Shown here: positions 1-10,224 of the stretch, piece after piece
How the letters are laid out: each line of letters opens with the position of its first letter
Numbering within the stretch: the stretch's first letter is position 1
NCBI RefSeq assembly: GCF_000024465.1
Contig: NC_014010.1
Location: forward strand, 2,073,501 to 2,137,500
Direction: 5' to 3'
From: Candidatus Puniceispirillum marinum IMCC1322
Lineage (GTDB): Bacteria; Pseudomonadota; Alphaproteobacteria; Puniceispirillales; Puniceispirillaceae
DNA: 64,000 nt
Notes under the pieces: model-generated
What the model saw: the letters and a program-made list of their open reading frames with translations, nothing else
Databases searched by the model: none
Told to the model about the DNA's origin: nothing
Made by a program: the position numbers and the translations under genes

Positions 1-489
1 GATTTTGAAGACTCGTCTTTCACACTGCTTGACCAGAACGCGCAGAAGGTTGCCAATGCCGATTTTGCAGGGCGTCCGATCGCATTGTTTTTTGGCTATA
101 GTTATTGTCCGGATGTCTGTCCGATGACGCTAACCGTACTTGGCAGTGCGCTTGATGAGGTCAAAGCCGCCGGAATGTCTGGTGATGATTTACAAATACT
201 GTTTATGACTGTTGATCCGGAACGTGACACGCCCGAACAGCTTGCCGCTTATCTCAGCCTGTTCGATATGAAGGTGACCGGACTAACAGGTGATAAAACG
301 TCTGTTGCCAAAGCGCTTGGTAATTTTGGGGCCTATGCCCAGCAGGTCGAGACCAGTTCGGGTGATATTCTGTTTGATCATAGTTCGGCGGTATATCTGT
401 ATCGCGCGAATGGAAAATTCAAAGGTACGATCGTTTATAATGAGCCACACCGTTTTGTTGTCGAAAAGATAAAATCGATTCTAGAGTGA
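1..489 (+). CDS. SCO1/SenC copper chaperone, 5' end missing
   Basis: This is the C-terminal part of a SCO1/SenC/PrrC protein, a membrane-anchored, periplasm-facing thioredoxin-fold protein that delivers copper to the CuA site of cytochrome c oxidase. The reading frame is open from the first base, so the signal anchor and start lie outside the window. Visible marks are the copper-binding CPDVC motif in FGYSYCPDVCPM, the partner histidine in FDHSSAVYLY, and the family pattern TVDPERDTPEQLAAYLSLF. It ends at a TGA without an obvious terminator. ctaA at 17841-18881, also an oxidase assembly factor, is not linked to it. Identification is firm; only the N-terminus is unknown. Confidence 0.93.
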   Translation, partial: DFEDSSFTLLDQNAQKVANADFAGRPIALFFGYSYCPDVCPMTLTVLGSALDEVKAAGMSGDDLQILFMTVDPERDTPEQLAAYLSLFDMKVTGLTGDKTSVAKALGNFGAYAQQVETSSGDILFDHSSAVYLYRANGKFKGTIVYNEPHRFVVEKIKSILE

Positions 490-523
490 ATCAACACTCA
501 AAAAACATAATAAAATTAAATAG

Positions 524-552
524 TTGACTAACTTTTCGTTCTGCCTTTCAAT
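524..552 (+). promoter_or_regulatory. possible sigma70-type promoter
   Basis: TTGACT (524-529), 17 bases, then TTCAAT (547-552), in an AT-rich gap between the SCO1 gene and the next gene. The -35 is good and the -10 is weak. A start near 559 would leave an almost leaderless message for a TTG start at 570, which lowers confidence. Confidence 0.25.
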
Positions 553-569
553 TTCCTGCGGAAGATAGG

Positions 570-1964
570 TTGAAAGATGGTGAATTATATTTCGTGCGCG
601 CGATCATCTCATCACTATTTATATCAGCTTGTTATTATCTCGCCATTGGCATGATGGCTTTGACATCATATGCCGCCTGCGCTGCACCTGACTCGCAGTC
701 ATTAGAAGAACATAAAAACACGCATAGCCATGCTATCACGCATGTTCCTGCGCTATCGGATGAAGATATTTTATCTTACGCCGCTATGATCAGGCGCGTT
801 TCTGACAAAGGTGCGGATGATGCCGCACTGTCATTGGCAAAAAGAGGCACGGAGCTGGTGCCTGAATCGGTGCTTTTGCGCATCATTCTGGCAAAACTTT
901 ACATTGACGCCAGACAATGCCGACGCGCTGTTCCGCATCTGACCTATGCGCATGATATAATGAATCGGCAATCAGAACGATTTGCCAACAGCCGTCACCG
1001 TCAGGTAATTGATCGCCTGCGGAAACTGTGCGCATCAACTATCCAGAATGTTGCTTTCATGTCGATGAAAGGGCAACGTTCGTCGTCTTTGCTTGACCGG
1101 CTTGGTGGTGACATTGTGCCAATTGACAAAGGGTCACTGTTTGATCGCTATTGTCAGGCGCTGGGATCTCTATGTGCGCATCATGGCCATGCTGACCTGA
1201 AGCAAGGTGATCGTGGCGGTACGTCAATCTGGCTTCATGTTGGCACGATGAGCCGAATTCGGAGCTATGACGTATGGACGCCTACACTCAGGACACATAT
1301 TTTTCACAAGCTGAATAGCAAGCCGCATTACGGATTACGGGGTGCAAAAATACAGTTGGATATGAAGCGGCGTGTTGGTGATAAAAAACGATTTGATGCC
1401 AGCCTGTCAGCGCAATCAGCGATTGCCCAACAAGGTGCCGAAAGACCAAAGCAAGCCCATGAGGCATGGCGTATGGGCTTGACTCTGCGTCATTTCATGA
1501 CCCAAAAAACAAATATAGGTACAGGCATAGCCCACATGCGAATCCAGCAGAATATGCGCCATAGCAAACGATTTGAGACGCGTCTGGAAATCGCCACCAA
1601 GGTCACAAACTATCTGCAAGCCGAAGCCAGCGTGATATGGACAAGAACATTGAGAAAAAGCGGGGCTTTATCATCGCTTGGCCGGGATGTGCATTGTGGC
1701 GTATCTCTGGATCTGACCCCATGGATATTTACTGGGTCAAGCATACGTCAGACAAAGACAGAGTTTGCCAGACCGCTGGCCTATTTACGTGAAGCCCATC
1801 AGGTCAGCCGTCGGGAGTTTGCTACGAATATTGGTGTTCATCTGACAAAGGATAAAACCTCACTGATTGACCTGCATTTCGTTCGTACCAAATCCGTATC
1901 ACATTACAGTCCGGATCATTTCACCAACGATGCGGTAATTATCTATTTCCAGCATATTTTCTGA
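570..1964 (+). CDS. exported protein with TPR-like N-domain and probable outer-membrane beta-barrel
   Basis: The product has 464 residues. A hydrophobic stretch at about residues 9-36 ending in SYAACA-AP looks like a signal peptide. Residues 60-150 are helical and TPR-like (DDAALSLAKRGTELVPESVL, LRIILAKLYIDARQCRRAVP). From about residue 215 to the end the sequence alternates polar and hydrophobic residues as in beta-strands, and the last residues are YFQHIF, the terminal Phe typical of BAM-inserted barrels. Length and architecture resemble DUF560/Slam-like surface lipoprotein assembly modifiers, but this is inference from layout, not a motif match. The start is uncertain: TTG 570 has GGAAG nearby, and GTG 594 is an alternative. 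It is followed after 203 AT-rich bases by a LuxR-type regulator on the same strand. Function unknown. Confidence 0.6.
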   Translation: MKDGELYFVRAIISSLFISACYYLAIGMMALTSYAACAAPDSQSLEEHKNTHSHAITHVPALSDEDILSYAAMIRRVSDKGADDAALSLAKRGTELVPESVLLRIILAKLYIDARQCRRAVPHLTYAHDIMNRQSERFANSRHRQVIDRLRKLCASTIQNVAFMSMKGQRSSSLLDRLGGDIVPIDKGSLFDRYCQALGSLCAHHGHADLKQGDRGGTSIWLHVGTMSRIRSYDVWTPTLRTHIFHKLNSKPHYGLRGAKIQLDMKRRVGDKKRFDASLSAQSAIAQQGAERPKQAHEAWRMGLTLRHFMTQKTNIGTGIAHMRIQQNMRHSKRFETRLEIATKVTNYLQAEASVIWTRTLRKSGALSSLGRDVHCGVSLDLTPWIFTGSSIRQTKTEFARPLAYLREAHQVSRREFATNIGVHLTKDKTSLIDLHFVRTKSVSHYSPDHFTNDAVIIYFQHIF

Positions 1965-2081
1965 AAGATACCAGCAAATATATAAGTAAATTTATATTTA
2001 TTTTATGGTTGAAAAACACTTGATTAGATAAAGCGCGGATCGCTTCCATAAAGATTATTCATGAGTACTATATACCTCGAA

Positions 2082-2097
2082 CCAGACATTTATCTGG
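2082..2097. other. short inverted repeat upstream of the LuxR gene
   Basis: CCAGA, a 6-base spacer, then TCTGG, about 70 bases before the regulator start at 2168. It has the size of a dimeric regulator site, possibly autoregulatory. A 5-bp half-site can occur by chance. Confidence 0.2.
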
Positions 2098-2167
2098 ACG
2101 AAAATTTTGTAATATGCCGACGTGAGATCTGATGATGGGTTGATACTCGGCTGGAAGGAAATCCATC

Positions 2168-2791
2168 ATGAGAATTCTATTTGGCTATGCGAATGGCGTA
2201 TGTCGTGACTTTGTGCAGAATCACTTACTTGACGATCTTTCAAAAATTCAGGTCATGACCGCAAGCACACTTGGTCAATGTATCGAACTGACTGGTGACG
2301 CCAAAGACATAGATGTAGTGGCGCTGGATCTTAATATGCCGGATATGAAAGGCGTGCAGGGGCTGTCGCGGATGCGGGGGGCGTTACCGAATGAAGTGCC
2401 TGTCGCGCTGATGGGTCACACGCTTGACCCTCAACAGATGCGCGACGCTTTACGCCTGGGTGCCGCTGGGTTTTTACCTTATTCAATGACATCGGATGCT
2501 TTGCTTAGCGCGTTACGCCTGATGGCCAGTGGCGAAATTTTTATTCCGGTGAGTGTCGCCGAACATGTTCAGATCGCCAAGCCATCCACTGCTAAAGACA
2601 CATTCCTTAGCAAGCGCGAACGTGAAGTGCTGGATGGTTTGCTGTCTGGACATTCAAACAAGCAAATTGCCGAACGGATTGGTCTCAGCGAAGTGACCAT
2701 CAAATATCATCTTAAAAGCCTGCGCTCAAAACTGGGTGCCCGCAACCGAACGCATGCGGCTTTGCGCGCCATCGAACTGGGTATCGGATAG
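2168..2791 (+). CDS. LuxR/FixJ-type response regulator with atypical receiver
   Basis: A 207-residue transcription regulator with an N-terminal receiver domain (residues 1-125) and a C-terminal LuxR-type helix-turn-helix (about 143-205; LSKREREVLDGLLSGHSNKQ, GLSEVTIKYHLKSLRSKLGA). The phospho-acceptor Asp is present (DLNMPDM, D54). However, the acidic pair expected after strand 1 is absent (MRILFGYANGV), and the conserved Lys of strand 5 is missing: GAAGFLPYS stands where GA-G-L-K is usual. The receiver may therefore not use normal Mg-dependent phosphorylation. The start is supported by GGAAGGAA about 10 bases upstream of ATG 2168. No histidine kinase is adjacent. The stop codon's last base is the first base of a tandem repeat array. 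Target genes are unknown. Confidence 0.85.
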   Translation: MRILFGYANGVCRDFVQNHLLDDLSKIQVMTASTLGQCIELTGDAKDIDVVALDLNMPDMKGVQGLSRMRGALPNEVPVALMGHTLDPQQMRDALRLGAAGFLPYSMTSDALLSALRLMASGEIFIPVSVAEHVQIAKPSTAKDTFLSKREREVLDGLLSGHSNKQIAERIGLSEVTIKYHLKSLRSKLGARNRTHAALRAIELGIG

Positions 2792-2946
2792 CCGCGATCA
2801 TCTATCGATCTTCGTTTCACTTCGACCGGATGATGCTTGATATAAGCCGCGATCATCTATCGATCTTCGTTTCACTTCGACCGGATGATGCTTGATATAA
2901 GCCGCGATCATCTATCGATCTTCGTTTCACTTCGACCGGATGATGC

Positions 2947-2947
<1 letters not shown>
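2791..2947. repeat. tandem hairpin-repeat array A, 55-bp unit, 2.9 copies
   Basis: Directly tandem units start at 2791, 2846 and 2901. The first two are identical 55-mers; the third matches up to GATGATGCTT and then merges into the stop codon of acs. There are no spacers. Each unit has an outer inverted repeat (ATCATC ... GATGAT, extended by GC pairs around a bulged G) and an inner UCGA/UCGA pair, so RNA from either strand could fold into a two-step hairpin. The array fills the whole space between the stop codons of two convergent genes. A related 53-bp unit forms array B at 11921-12147. A role as bidirectional terminator, 3'-end stabiliser or protein-binding REP-like element is inference. 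Confidence 0.93.
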
Positions 2948-4887
<1,940 letters not shown>

Positions 4888-4977
4888 TGACCTCTCCATC
4901 GTCGGCGTTAGCCTGTTTAGTTCAGCCTATTAACTGGAAGGCGTGATGGCAAGGCTGAGATGCACAGAATTTGTGGC

Positions 4978-5553
4978 TTAAAGGTCAGGAAGCGTTTCAC
5001 CACGGGCAAGAGCATCAATAAGGGCTTCGGCATCGTCGCGGTTGGTAACGCTCAGAACCTGGTGACAAATGCGCATTGCAAAGCCAGCACGTGCGAGTGA
5101 GCCAAGATGCCGGTTGCGTAAAACCTGAGGATCGGTTGTGCTGGATGTTGTTGTAAAAACCCCAAGCCGCCGCCGCTGTGCAAACCGGAAAGCGGCCAGC
5201 AATTCGCCATCTTCGACATGTTCGTCGGCTTCATCAATGGCGGCATCAATATCGTCATTAGTGATGTCATGCTGGCGCAAACGTTGCCGAATGACGCGAG
5301 CCGAACGACCCTGATTACGCTGGCTGCGCGCTTGACTACGGGCATAGACATCATCCTGCACATATCCAAATTCGGCGCATTGGGCGATGGTTTCGGCAAT
5401 CGCGGCGTCGATATCGGCAGCATCGGCATCGGCAAGTTTGCGCGTCGCAAAACGTGCCAGCACCTGACCCAGCCGGTGCTGGGATGTGGCATAGCGGCCA
5501 AGATAATGCACAGCTTTATTCATAAGCCGTTTTTTAATCCTGGTTTGATCCAT
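4978..5553 (-). CDS. recX: regulatory protein RecX
   Basis: A 191-residue, all-helical RecX-family protein that modulates RecA filament growth. The recognisable region is the three-helix repeat with LGRYATSQHRLGQVLARF near the N-terminus, the segment GYVQDDVYARSQARSQRNQG, and the R-RLRQHDITNDDIDAAIDE block. RecX is usually next to recA, but here it stands alone between acs and a divergent ABC permease, which is common in alphaproteobacteria. No strong ribosome site is visible; an internal ATG at 5523 is an alternative start. Confidence 0.88.
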   Translation of the reverse strand: MDQTRIKKRLMNKAVHYLGRYATSQHRLGQVLARFATRKLADADAADIDAAIAETIAQCAEFGYVQDDVYARSQARSQRNQGRSARVIRQRLRQHDITNDDIDAAIDEADEHVEDGELLAAFRFAQRRRLGVFTTTSSTTDPQVLRNRHLGSLARAGFAMRICHQVLSVTNRDDAEALIDALARGETLPDL

Positions 5554-5710
5554 ATTGCCATATCGCTATCTGCTGGTTGTATCGAGCACGGTTGCTATCG
5601 AGACCGGCACTAGTCTATGCCGAAACCATGCCGATGCCAAACTAGATGTCAATTGCCATAGTGGGTTTCTAGGCATTGCGCTTTTGCATCGCTGTGCTTA
5701 TTTTGGCGGC

Positions 5711-6598
5711 ATGAACAAAATGGCCAAAAACAAGCGGACGCTGGATCAAGCGGCACTTTCATCATCGGATACGGATAAGCTATCGGACGAAATGACGGAT
5801 AGCTATATCATACGACCGGTCAAAATCGGCAAACTCAACGCTATTGGCATGTATACTTTGTATATGCGCGAAGTGCGGCGCTTCATGAAAATTCTGATGC
5901 AAACGCTGATTGCGCCGGTCATGACATCGGTTTTGTTTCTGATGGTGTTTGCCGTGGCGGTGGGTGATCGTGCCAATCTGACTGTTGGTGTTGATTTTGT
6001 AACCTTTCTTACCCCCGGGCTGGTGATGATGAATTTGTTGCAGAATGCCTTTGCCAACACCTCTTCATCACTTGTCGTTGGCAAGGTGCAAGGCACGATC
6101 GTTGATGTGCTGATGCCGCCGCTTGGCGCTGGTGAAGTGCTGGCTGCCATGTCATTAGCTGGGGTGACGCGGGGTGTCATGGTTGGCGCGGTGACAGCAT
6201 GCGCGTTGGTCATATTGGGCGGGGGCAGCTTGCCAAATGCGCCATTTACAGCTTTGTTATTCATGTTTCTGGGGGCTTTGGTGATGGCCTTTGCCGGAAT
6301 TCTGGCAGGAATATGGGCCAATAAATTTGACGAGATGGCGGCGATCACTAATTTTGTTATTCAGCCATTGGCCTTTCTGTCAGGAACATTTTATTCGATC
6401 AACCGTTTGCCAGCCCCCTTTGATACGATCGCGGCGCTGAATCCGGTATTTTACGCGATTGACGGGTTTCGCTTTGGCATGATCGGGGTGGCTGACCGGC
6501 CGTTGCTAACAGGCATTATATGTCTTGTTAGCCTCAATCTGGTGCTGGGTATTTTATGTTACCGGGCACTGAAATCAGGCTATCGTTTGAAAAGCTAG
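5711..6598 (+). CDS. ABC-2 type transporter permease
   Basis: A 295-residue integral membrane protein of the ABC-2 (NodJ/DrrB-like) permease family. After a hydrophilic N-terminus of about 50 residues there are about six hydrophobic segments (for example LIAPVMTSVLFLMVFAVAVG and FTALLFMFLGALVMAFAGIL). The family signature region follows (NFVIQPLAFLSGTFYSINRL, LNPVFYAIDGFR). Such permeases form exporters with a separate ATPase for lipids, polysaccharide or drugs. No ATPase gene is adjacent in this window. The frame is open further upstream, but ATG 5711 gives the usual start just before the conserved region. The substrate cannot be told. Confidence 0.88.
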   Translation: MNKMAKNKRTLDQAALSSSDTDKLSDEMTDSYIIRPVKIGKLNAIGMYTLYMREVRRFMKILMQTLIAPVMTSVLFLMVFAVAVGDRANLTVGVDFVTFLTPGLVMMNLLQNAFANTSSSLVVGKVQGTIVDVLMPPLGAGEVLAAMSLAGVTRGVMVGAVTACALVILGGGSLPNAPFTALLFMFLGALVMAFAGILAGIWANKFDEMAAITNFVIQPLAFLSGTFYSINRLPAPFDTIAALNPVFYAIDGFRFGMIGVADRPLLTGIICLVSLNLVLGILCYRALKSGYRLKS

Positions 6599-6678
6599 TC
6601 ACACATCGTATCGAAAATGTTATAAGAGCGCTGATTGATGCTCTGCCTGGGTACCAAAATAGATAAGGATAAAATCTA

Positions 6679-7800
6679 ATGGCCGAAACACGTAATCAGA
6701 ATGACGGCATTTTGCCTGTACAAGCGCTTCGCGCCGCGGCAGATGCGGGGATTATTCTTTCGGGTGACAATGATTTTATCGATGGCCAGCTGCAACCGGC
6801 CAGCCTTGATTTGCGGCTTGGTGCCGAGGCCTGGCGTGTACAGGCGTCGTTCTTGCCGGGCGCCGATAGTACGGTAGCACAGAAGCTGGACAAATTCGCC
6901 ATGCATAAGATCGATCTGAGCGCTGGTGCGGTGCTGGAACGTGGCTGCGTTTATATCGTCAAATTACAGGAGTCACTGGCGCTTAGTGCGGATCTGTCTG
7001 CCATGGCGAATCCGAAAAGCTCGACTGGTCGACTGGATATTTTCACCCGTCTGATTACCGATAATGCGCTGGAATTCGAAACGGTCAGCAAAGGGTATCA
7101 TGGCCCGCTTTATGCTGAAATCTCGCCGCGCACTTTTTCGGTTTTGGTACGGGCTGGATCGCGGTTGTCGCAATTGCGTCTGCGCCGTGGTGAACCCCAT
7201 ATTTCGGATGATATGATGCAGGATCTGCAACGCAAGGTTGGGCTTGTGCATGGCACCGATGCGCCGGATATCCGTGATGGTATTGCTTTGTCGGTCAATC
7301 TGGCACCAGACACACAAAGCGGCATGATCGGCTGGCGTGCGCGTAAACATGCAGGGCTGATCGATATTGATGCGCCTGCCAGTGTTTCGGTTAATGAATT
7401 CTGGGAACAGCTGACACCTGACGATCTGACAGCTGGTGGGCTGGTGCTGAATCCGGATGAATTCTACATTCTGGCAAGTCGTGAATTTGTAACTGTGCCC
7501 AAAGATCATGCTGCTGAAATGCGGGCTTATGATACACGAGTTGGTGAATTCCGTGCCCATTATGCTGGCTTTTTTGACCCCGGATTTGGCGTTGCCGAGA
7601 TTGGCGCGACACCTACGCGGGCGGTGCTGGAAGTACGCTCGCATGATGTGCCTTTTCTGATCGAGCAAGATCAGACAGTCTGCCGTCTTGTTTATGAACC
7701 CATGAGCGCGATACCTGAAACCCTTTATGGCAGTGGTGGAAGTGGATCAAACTATCAGTCACAGGGTTTGCGCTTGGCAAAACATTTCATTCAGGACTGA
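6679..7800 (+). CDS. dcd: 2'-deoxycytidine 5'-triphosphate deaminase, double-length form
   Basis: A 373-residue protein of the dCTP deaminase/dUTPase fold, in the long form found in alphaproteobacteria and about twice the size of classical Dcd. The N-terminal half carries QPASLDLRLG, NPKSSTGRLDIFTRLI and the substrate-loop region GYHGPLYAEISPRTF. The C-terminal half repeats the fold in diverged form (GEFRAHYAGFFDPGFG, RAVLEVRSHDVPFLIEQDQ). It converts dCTP to dUTP, feeding dTMP synthesis. AAGGAT precedes ATG 6679. It lies on its own between the permease and argD, with a possible terminator downstream. Assignment is by family pattern; catalytic residues were not checked against a structure. 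Confidence 0.9.
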   Translation: MAETRNQNDGILPVQALRAAADAGIILSGDNDFIDGQLQPASLDLRLGAEAWRVQASFLPGADSTVAQKLDKFAMHKIDLSAGAVLERGCVYIVKLQESLALSADLSAMANPKSSTGRLDIFTRLITDNALEFETVSKGYHGPLYAEISPRTFSVLVRAGSRLSQLRLRRGEPHISDDMMQDLQRKVGLVHGTDAPDIRDGIALSVNLAPDTQSGMIGWRARKHAGLIDIDAPASVSVNEFWEQLTPDDLTAGGLVLNPDEFYILASREFVTVPKDHAAEMRAYDTRVGEFRAHYAGFFDPGFGVAEIGATPTRAVLEVRSHDVPFLIEQDQTVCRLVYEPMSAIPETLYGSGGSGSNYQSQGLRLAKHFIQD

Positions 7801-7890
7801 TCGCCTCGCTAAACGCTTAGTTTCTTGACATTTCGGGGGAAAATGCGGATTGTCAGCGTAATTTAGAGTGTTACCGCTTTATATATTTAT

Positions 7891-7924
7891 CCACCTTCGA
7901 CAGCGTTTCGGGGGTGGTTTGCTT
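7891..7924 (+). terminator. possible terminator downstream of dcd
   Basis: CCACC at 7891-7895 can pair with GGTGG at 7913-7917 across a loop that itself pairs poorly, followed by a broken T run (TTTGCTTTT). It lies 90 bases past the dcd stop. Weak. Confidence 0.3.
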
Positions 7925-8012
7925 TTGGGGTGTGTTTACAAGAACAGGGATGTATTTGCATAGCCTAGCTGAGATTGATGCCCACTAGAATTTTGACCAT
8001 AATGATGAATGA

Positions 8013-9209
8013 ATGATGACAAATTACGCCGAAAGCAGTGCTGTTATGAACACCTACGGACGCACCGAAATAGCGTTCGTGCGCGGTGATGGCTGCTGGC
8101 TGGAAAGTGATGACGGTACGCGTTATCTTGATTGTGCAAGTGGCATAGCGGTCAATACGCTTGGCCATGCACATCCCGGGCTGGTGGCGGCATTACAGGC
8201 ACAAGCTGGCAAATTATGGCATACATCCAATCTGTACCGGATTCCGGGTCAGGAAGCGGTGGCAAAAAAACTGGCATCACTGTCAGGGCTGGATCAGGTT
8301 TTTTTCTGTAATTCAGGTGCCGAGGCGACCGAAGCATCGGTGAAGATCGCACGCCGCGCCGCGCATGAGGCAGGCATGCCCGAACGAATGACCATTCTGT
8401 GTTCGTCAGGTGCGTTTCATGGCCGGACATTGGGTATGCTGGCGGCAACTGACCGTCCAGCCTTTCGGACTGGATTTGGCCCTATGCCGGCTGGGTTCGA
8501 GCATGTTTCATTTGGTAATCTGAATAGTCTGCGCGCGGCAATGGGCCCGCATGTAGCGGCAATCATGATCGAAGCCGTACAGGGTGAAGGCGGTGCTAAA
8601 CAAGTGCCAAGCGACTATATGGCCGAAGCCAGAGCCGCGGCGGATGAATTCGGCGCGTTGATTATTGCCGATGAAGTGCAGGCAGGTATTGGCCGGACAG
8701 GTCATATGTTCTCGTTTCAAGAATCGGGCATCAAGCCGGATATTGTTGCGCTTGCCAAAGGGCTTGCAGGTGGTTTTCCCGTTGGTGCCGTGATCGCCAG
8801 TGAAAAAGTGGGTAATGCGATGACGCCGGGAACGCATGGATCAACCTTTGGCGGTAATCCACTGGCAATGGCAGCCGCAGAGGTAGTGCTGGACGAATTG
8901 TCAAAGCCGGGTTTTCTTGCTGATGTGCAACGGCGGGCGGCGCTGTTGGATAAGGGGCTGCGCGATCTGCAGAATAGCTATCCGCATATGATTAAGGAAT
9001 TACGTGGACGTGGTTTTCTGCGCGGTATCAATTTTGCCGATGATTATAATGTTGCGACGATCATGGTGGGCTTGCGTGCACAGCATGTTCTGGCGGTACC
9101 TGCGGCGGAAAACACCTTGCGGCTATTACCGCCGTTGATTATCAGCGAAAATGAAATCGATATTGCGCTAGGCGCGCTGGCCCATATTTTTGAAACTCAT
9201 AAGGCGTGA
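8013..9209 (+). CDS. argD: acetylornithine aminotransferase
   Basis: A 398-residue class III PLP-dependent aminotransferase that makes N-acetylornithine from N-acetylglutamate semialdehyde (arginine synthesis), possibly also acting in lysine synthesis. Visible marks are CASGIAVNTLGHAHP, NSGAEATEASVKIAR, AFHGRTLGMLAATD, the PLP-aspartate region ALIIADEVQAGIGRTG, and the Schiff-base lysine in VALAKGLAGGFP. The next gene is argF, 57 bases downstream, which supports argD over other class III aminotransferases. The start is not sharply defined: ATG 8013 and 8016 are consecutive and no good ribosome site is seen. Confidence 0.95.
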   Translation: MMTNYAESSAVMNTYGRTEIAFVRGDGCWLESDDGTRYLDCASGIAVNTLGHAHPGLVAALQAQAGKLWHTSNLYRIPGQEAVAKKLASLSGLDQVFFCNSGAEATEASVKIARRAAHEAGMPERMTILCSSGAFHGRTLGMLAATDRPAFRTGFGPMPAGFEHVSFGNLNSLRAAMGPHVAAIMIEAVQGEGGAKQVPSDYMAEARAAADEFGALIIADEVQAGIGRTGHMFSFQESGIKPDIVALAKGLAGGFPVGAVIASEKVGNAMTPGTHGSTFGGNPLAMAAAEVVLDELSKPGFLADVQRRAALLDKGLRDLQNSYPHMIKELRGRGFLRGINFADDYNVATIMVGLRAQHVLAVPAAENTLRLLPPLIISENEIDIALGALAHIFETHKA

Positions 9210-9266
9210 AACCAAGGCCAGAAGACCTAACAGCATCTGGGCGGTTGGTTGAACAGGATTTAGATA

Positions 9267-10175
9267 ATGCGACATTTTCTGGATATACGTGATTTTAATG
9301 CCGATACACTGTCAGCTATTCTTGAACAGGCTGCCAGTTTAAAGGCTGACCGCAAAGCAGGTTCGGCATCTGCCAAGCCGCTTGCGGGTAAATCGGTGGC
9401 GATGATTTTTGAAAAGCCGTCAACACGCACACGCGTATCTTTTGAGGTGGGCATCACCGAGCTTGGCGGTACGCCATTGATTCTATCGGCCAGTGATTTG
9501 CAGGTTGGTCGCGGCGAAAGCGTTGCTGACACAGCCAAGGTATTGTCACGTTATGTTGATGCAATCATGATCCGCTGTTTCAAGCATGACATGCTGATGA
9601 CCTTGGCTGAACATGCCACTGTGCCAGTTATCAATGCGTTGACCGAATGGTCGCACCCATGCCAGATCATGGCTGATTTGCAAACCATGATTGAACGGCA
9701 TGGACCACTTGCTGGCCAGTCTGTGGCCTGGCTTGGTGATGGTAATAATGTGGCTACCAGCTGGATCGAGGCGGCGGCGGTGTTCGGCTTTAAATTGAAT
9801 ATCGCCTGCCCCGATGGGTACGCGCCTTCAAGCAAGTTACTGGCATGGGCCCGCGCACAAGGTGCTGATATCACGCTGACGGATGATGCCATGGAAGCGG
9901 CCAAGGATGTGCAAACAATTGTTACCGATGTCTGGATTTCAATGGGGGATGATGAAGGCACGCGTGCCGAAGATTTTGCCCCCTATCAGGTCAATGCCAC
10001 GATTATGGCGGCGGCGGCGGGTGATGCAATTTTCATGCATTGTCTGCCTGCTATTCGCGGTATGGAAGTCACTGCCGATGTTATTGATGGGCATCAGTCT
10101 GTTGTCTTTGACGAAGCCGAAAACCGTCTGCATGCGCAAAAGGCGATCCTGGCATGGTGCGTGGGTGGTAACTGA
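9267..10175 (+). CDS. argF: ornithine carbamoyltransferase
   Basis: A 302-residue enzyme that joins carbamoyl phosphate and ornithine to give citrulline. The carbamoyl-phosphate loop EKPSTRTRVSFEVG (about residues 49-62), EWSHPCQIMADLQT, the ornithine-side motif VWISMGDDE and MHCLPAIRG with the active-site Cys are all present. It is second in an argD-argF-hslO run, a conserved alphaproteobacterial order. AGGA lies about 9 bases before ATG 9267. Confidence 0.96.
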   Translation: MRHFLDIRDFNADTLSAILEQAASLKADRKAGSASAKPLAGKSVAMIFEKPSTRTRVSFEVGITELGGTPLILSASDLQVGRGESVADTAKVLSRYVDAIMIRCFKHDMLMTLAEHATVPVINALTEWSHPCQIMADLQTMIERHGPLAGQSVAWLGDGNNVATSWIEAAAVFGFKLNIACPDGYAPSSKLLAWARAQGADITLTDDAMEAAKDVQTIVTDVWISMGDDEGTRAEDFAPYQVNATIMAAAAGDAIFMHCLPAIRGMEVTADVIDGHQSVVFDEAENRLHAQKAILAWCVGGN

Positions 10176-10224
10176 TTTAATTGCTTAAATGGTTGGATTA
10201 TATCGAGCCGGAAGAGACAGTGTA

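Noticed and set aside
6973..7668. Long open frame antisense to dcd (231 codons)
   Set aside because: It is a mirror of the dcd frame, with composition unlike a real protein (rich in Arg, His, Ile from reversed codons) and no ribosome site.
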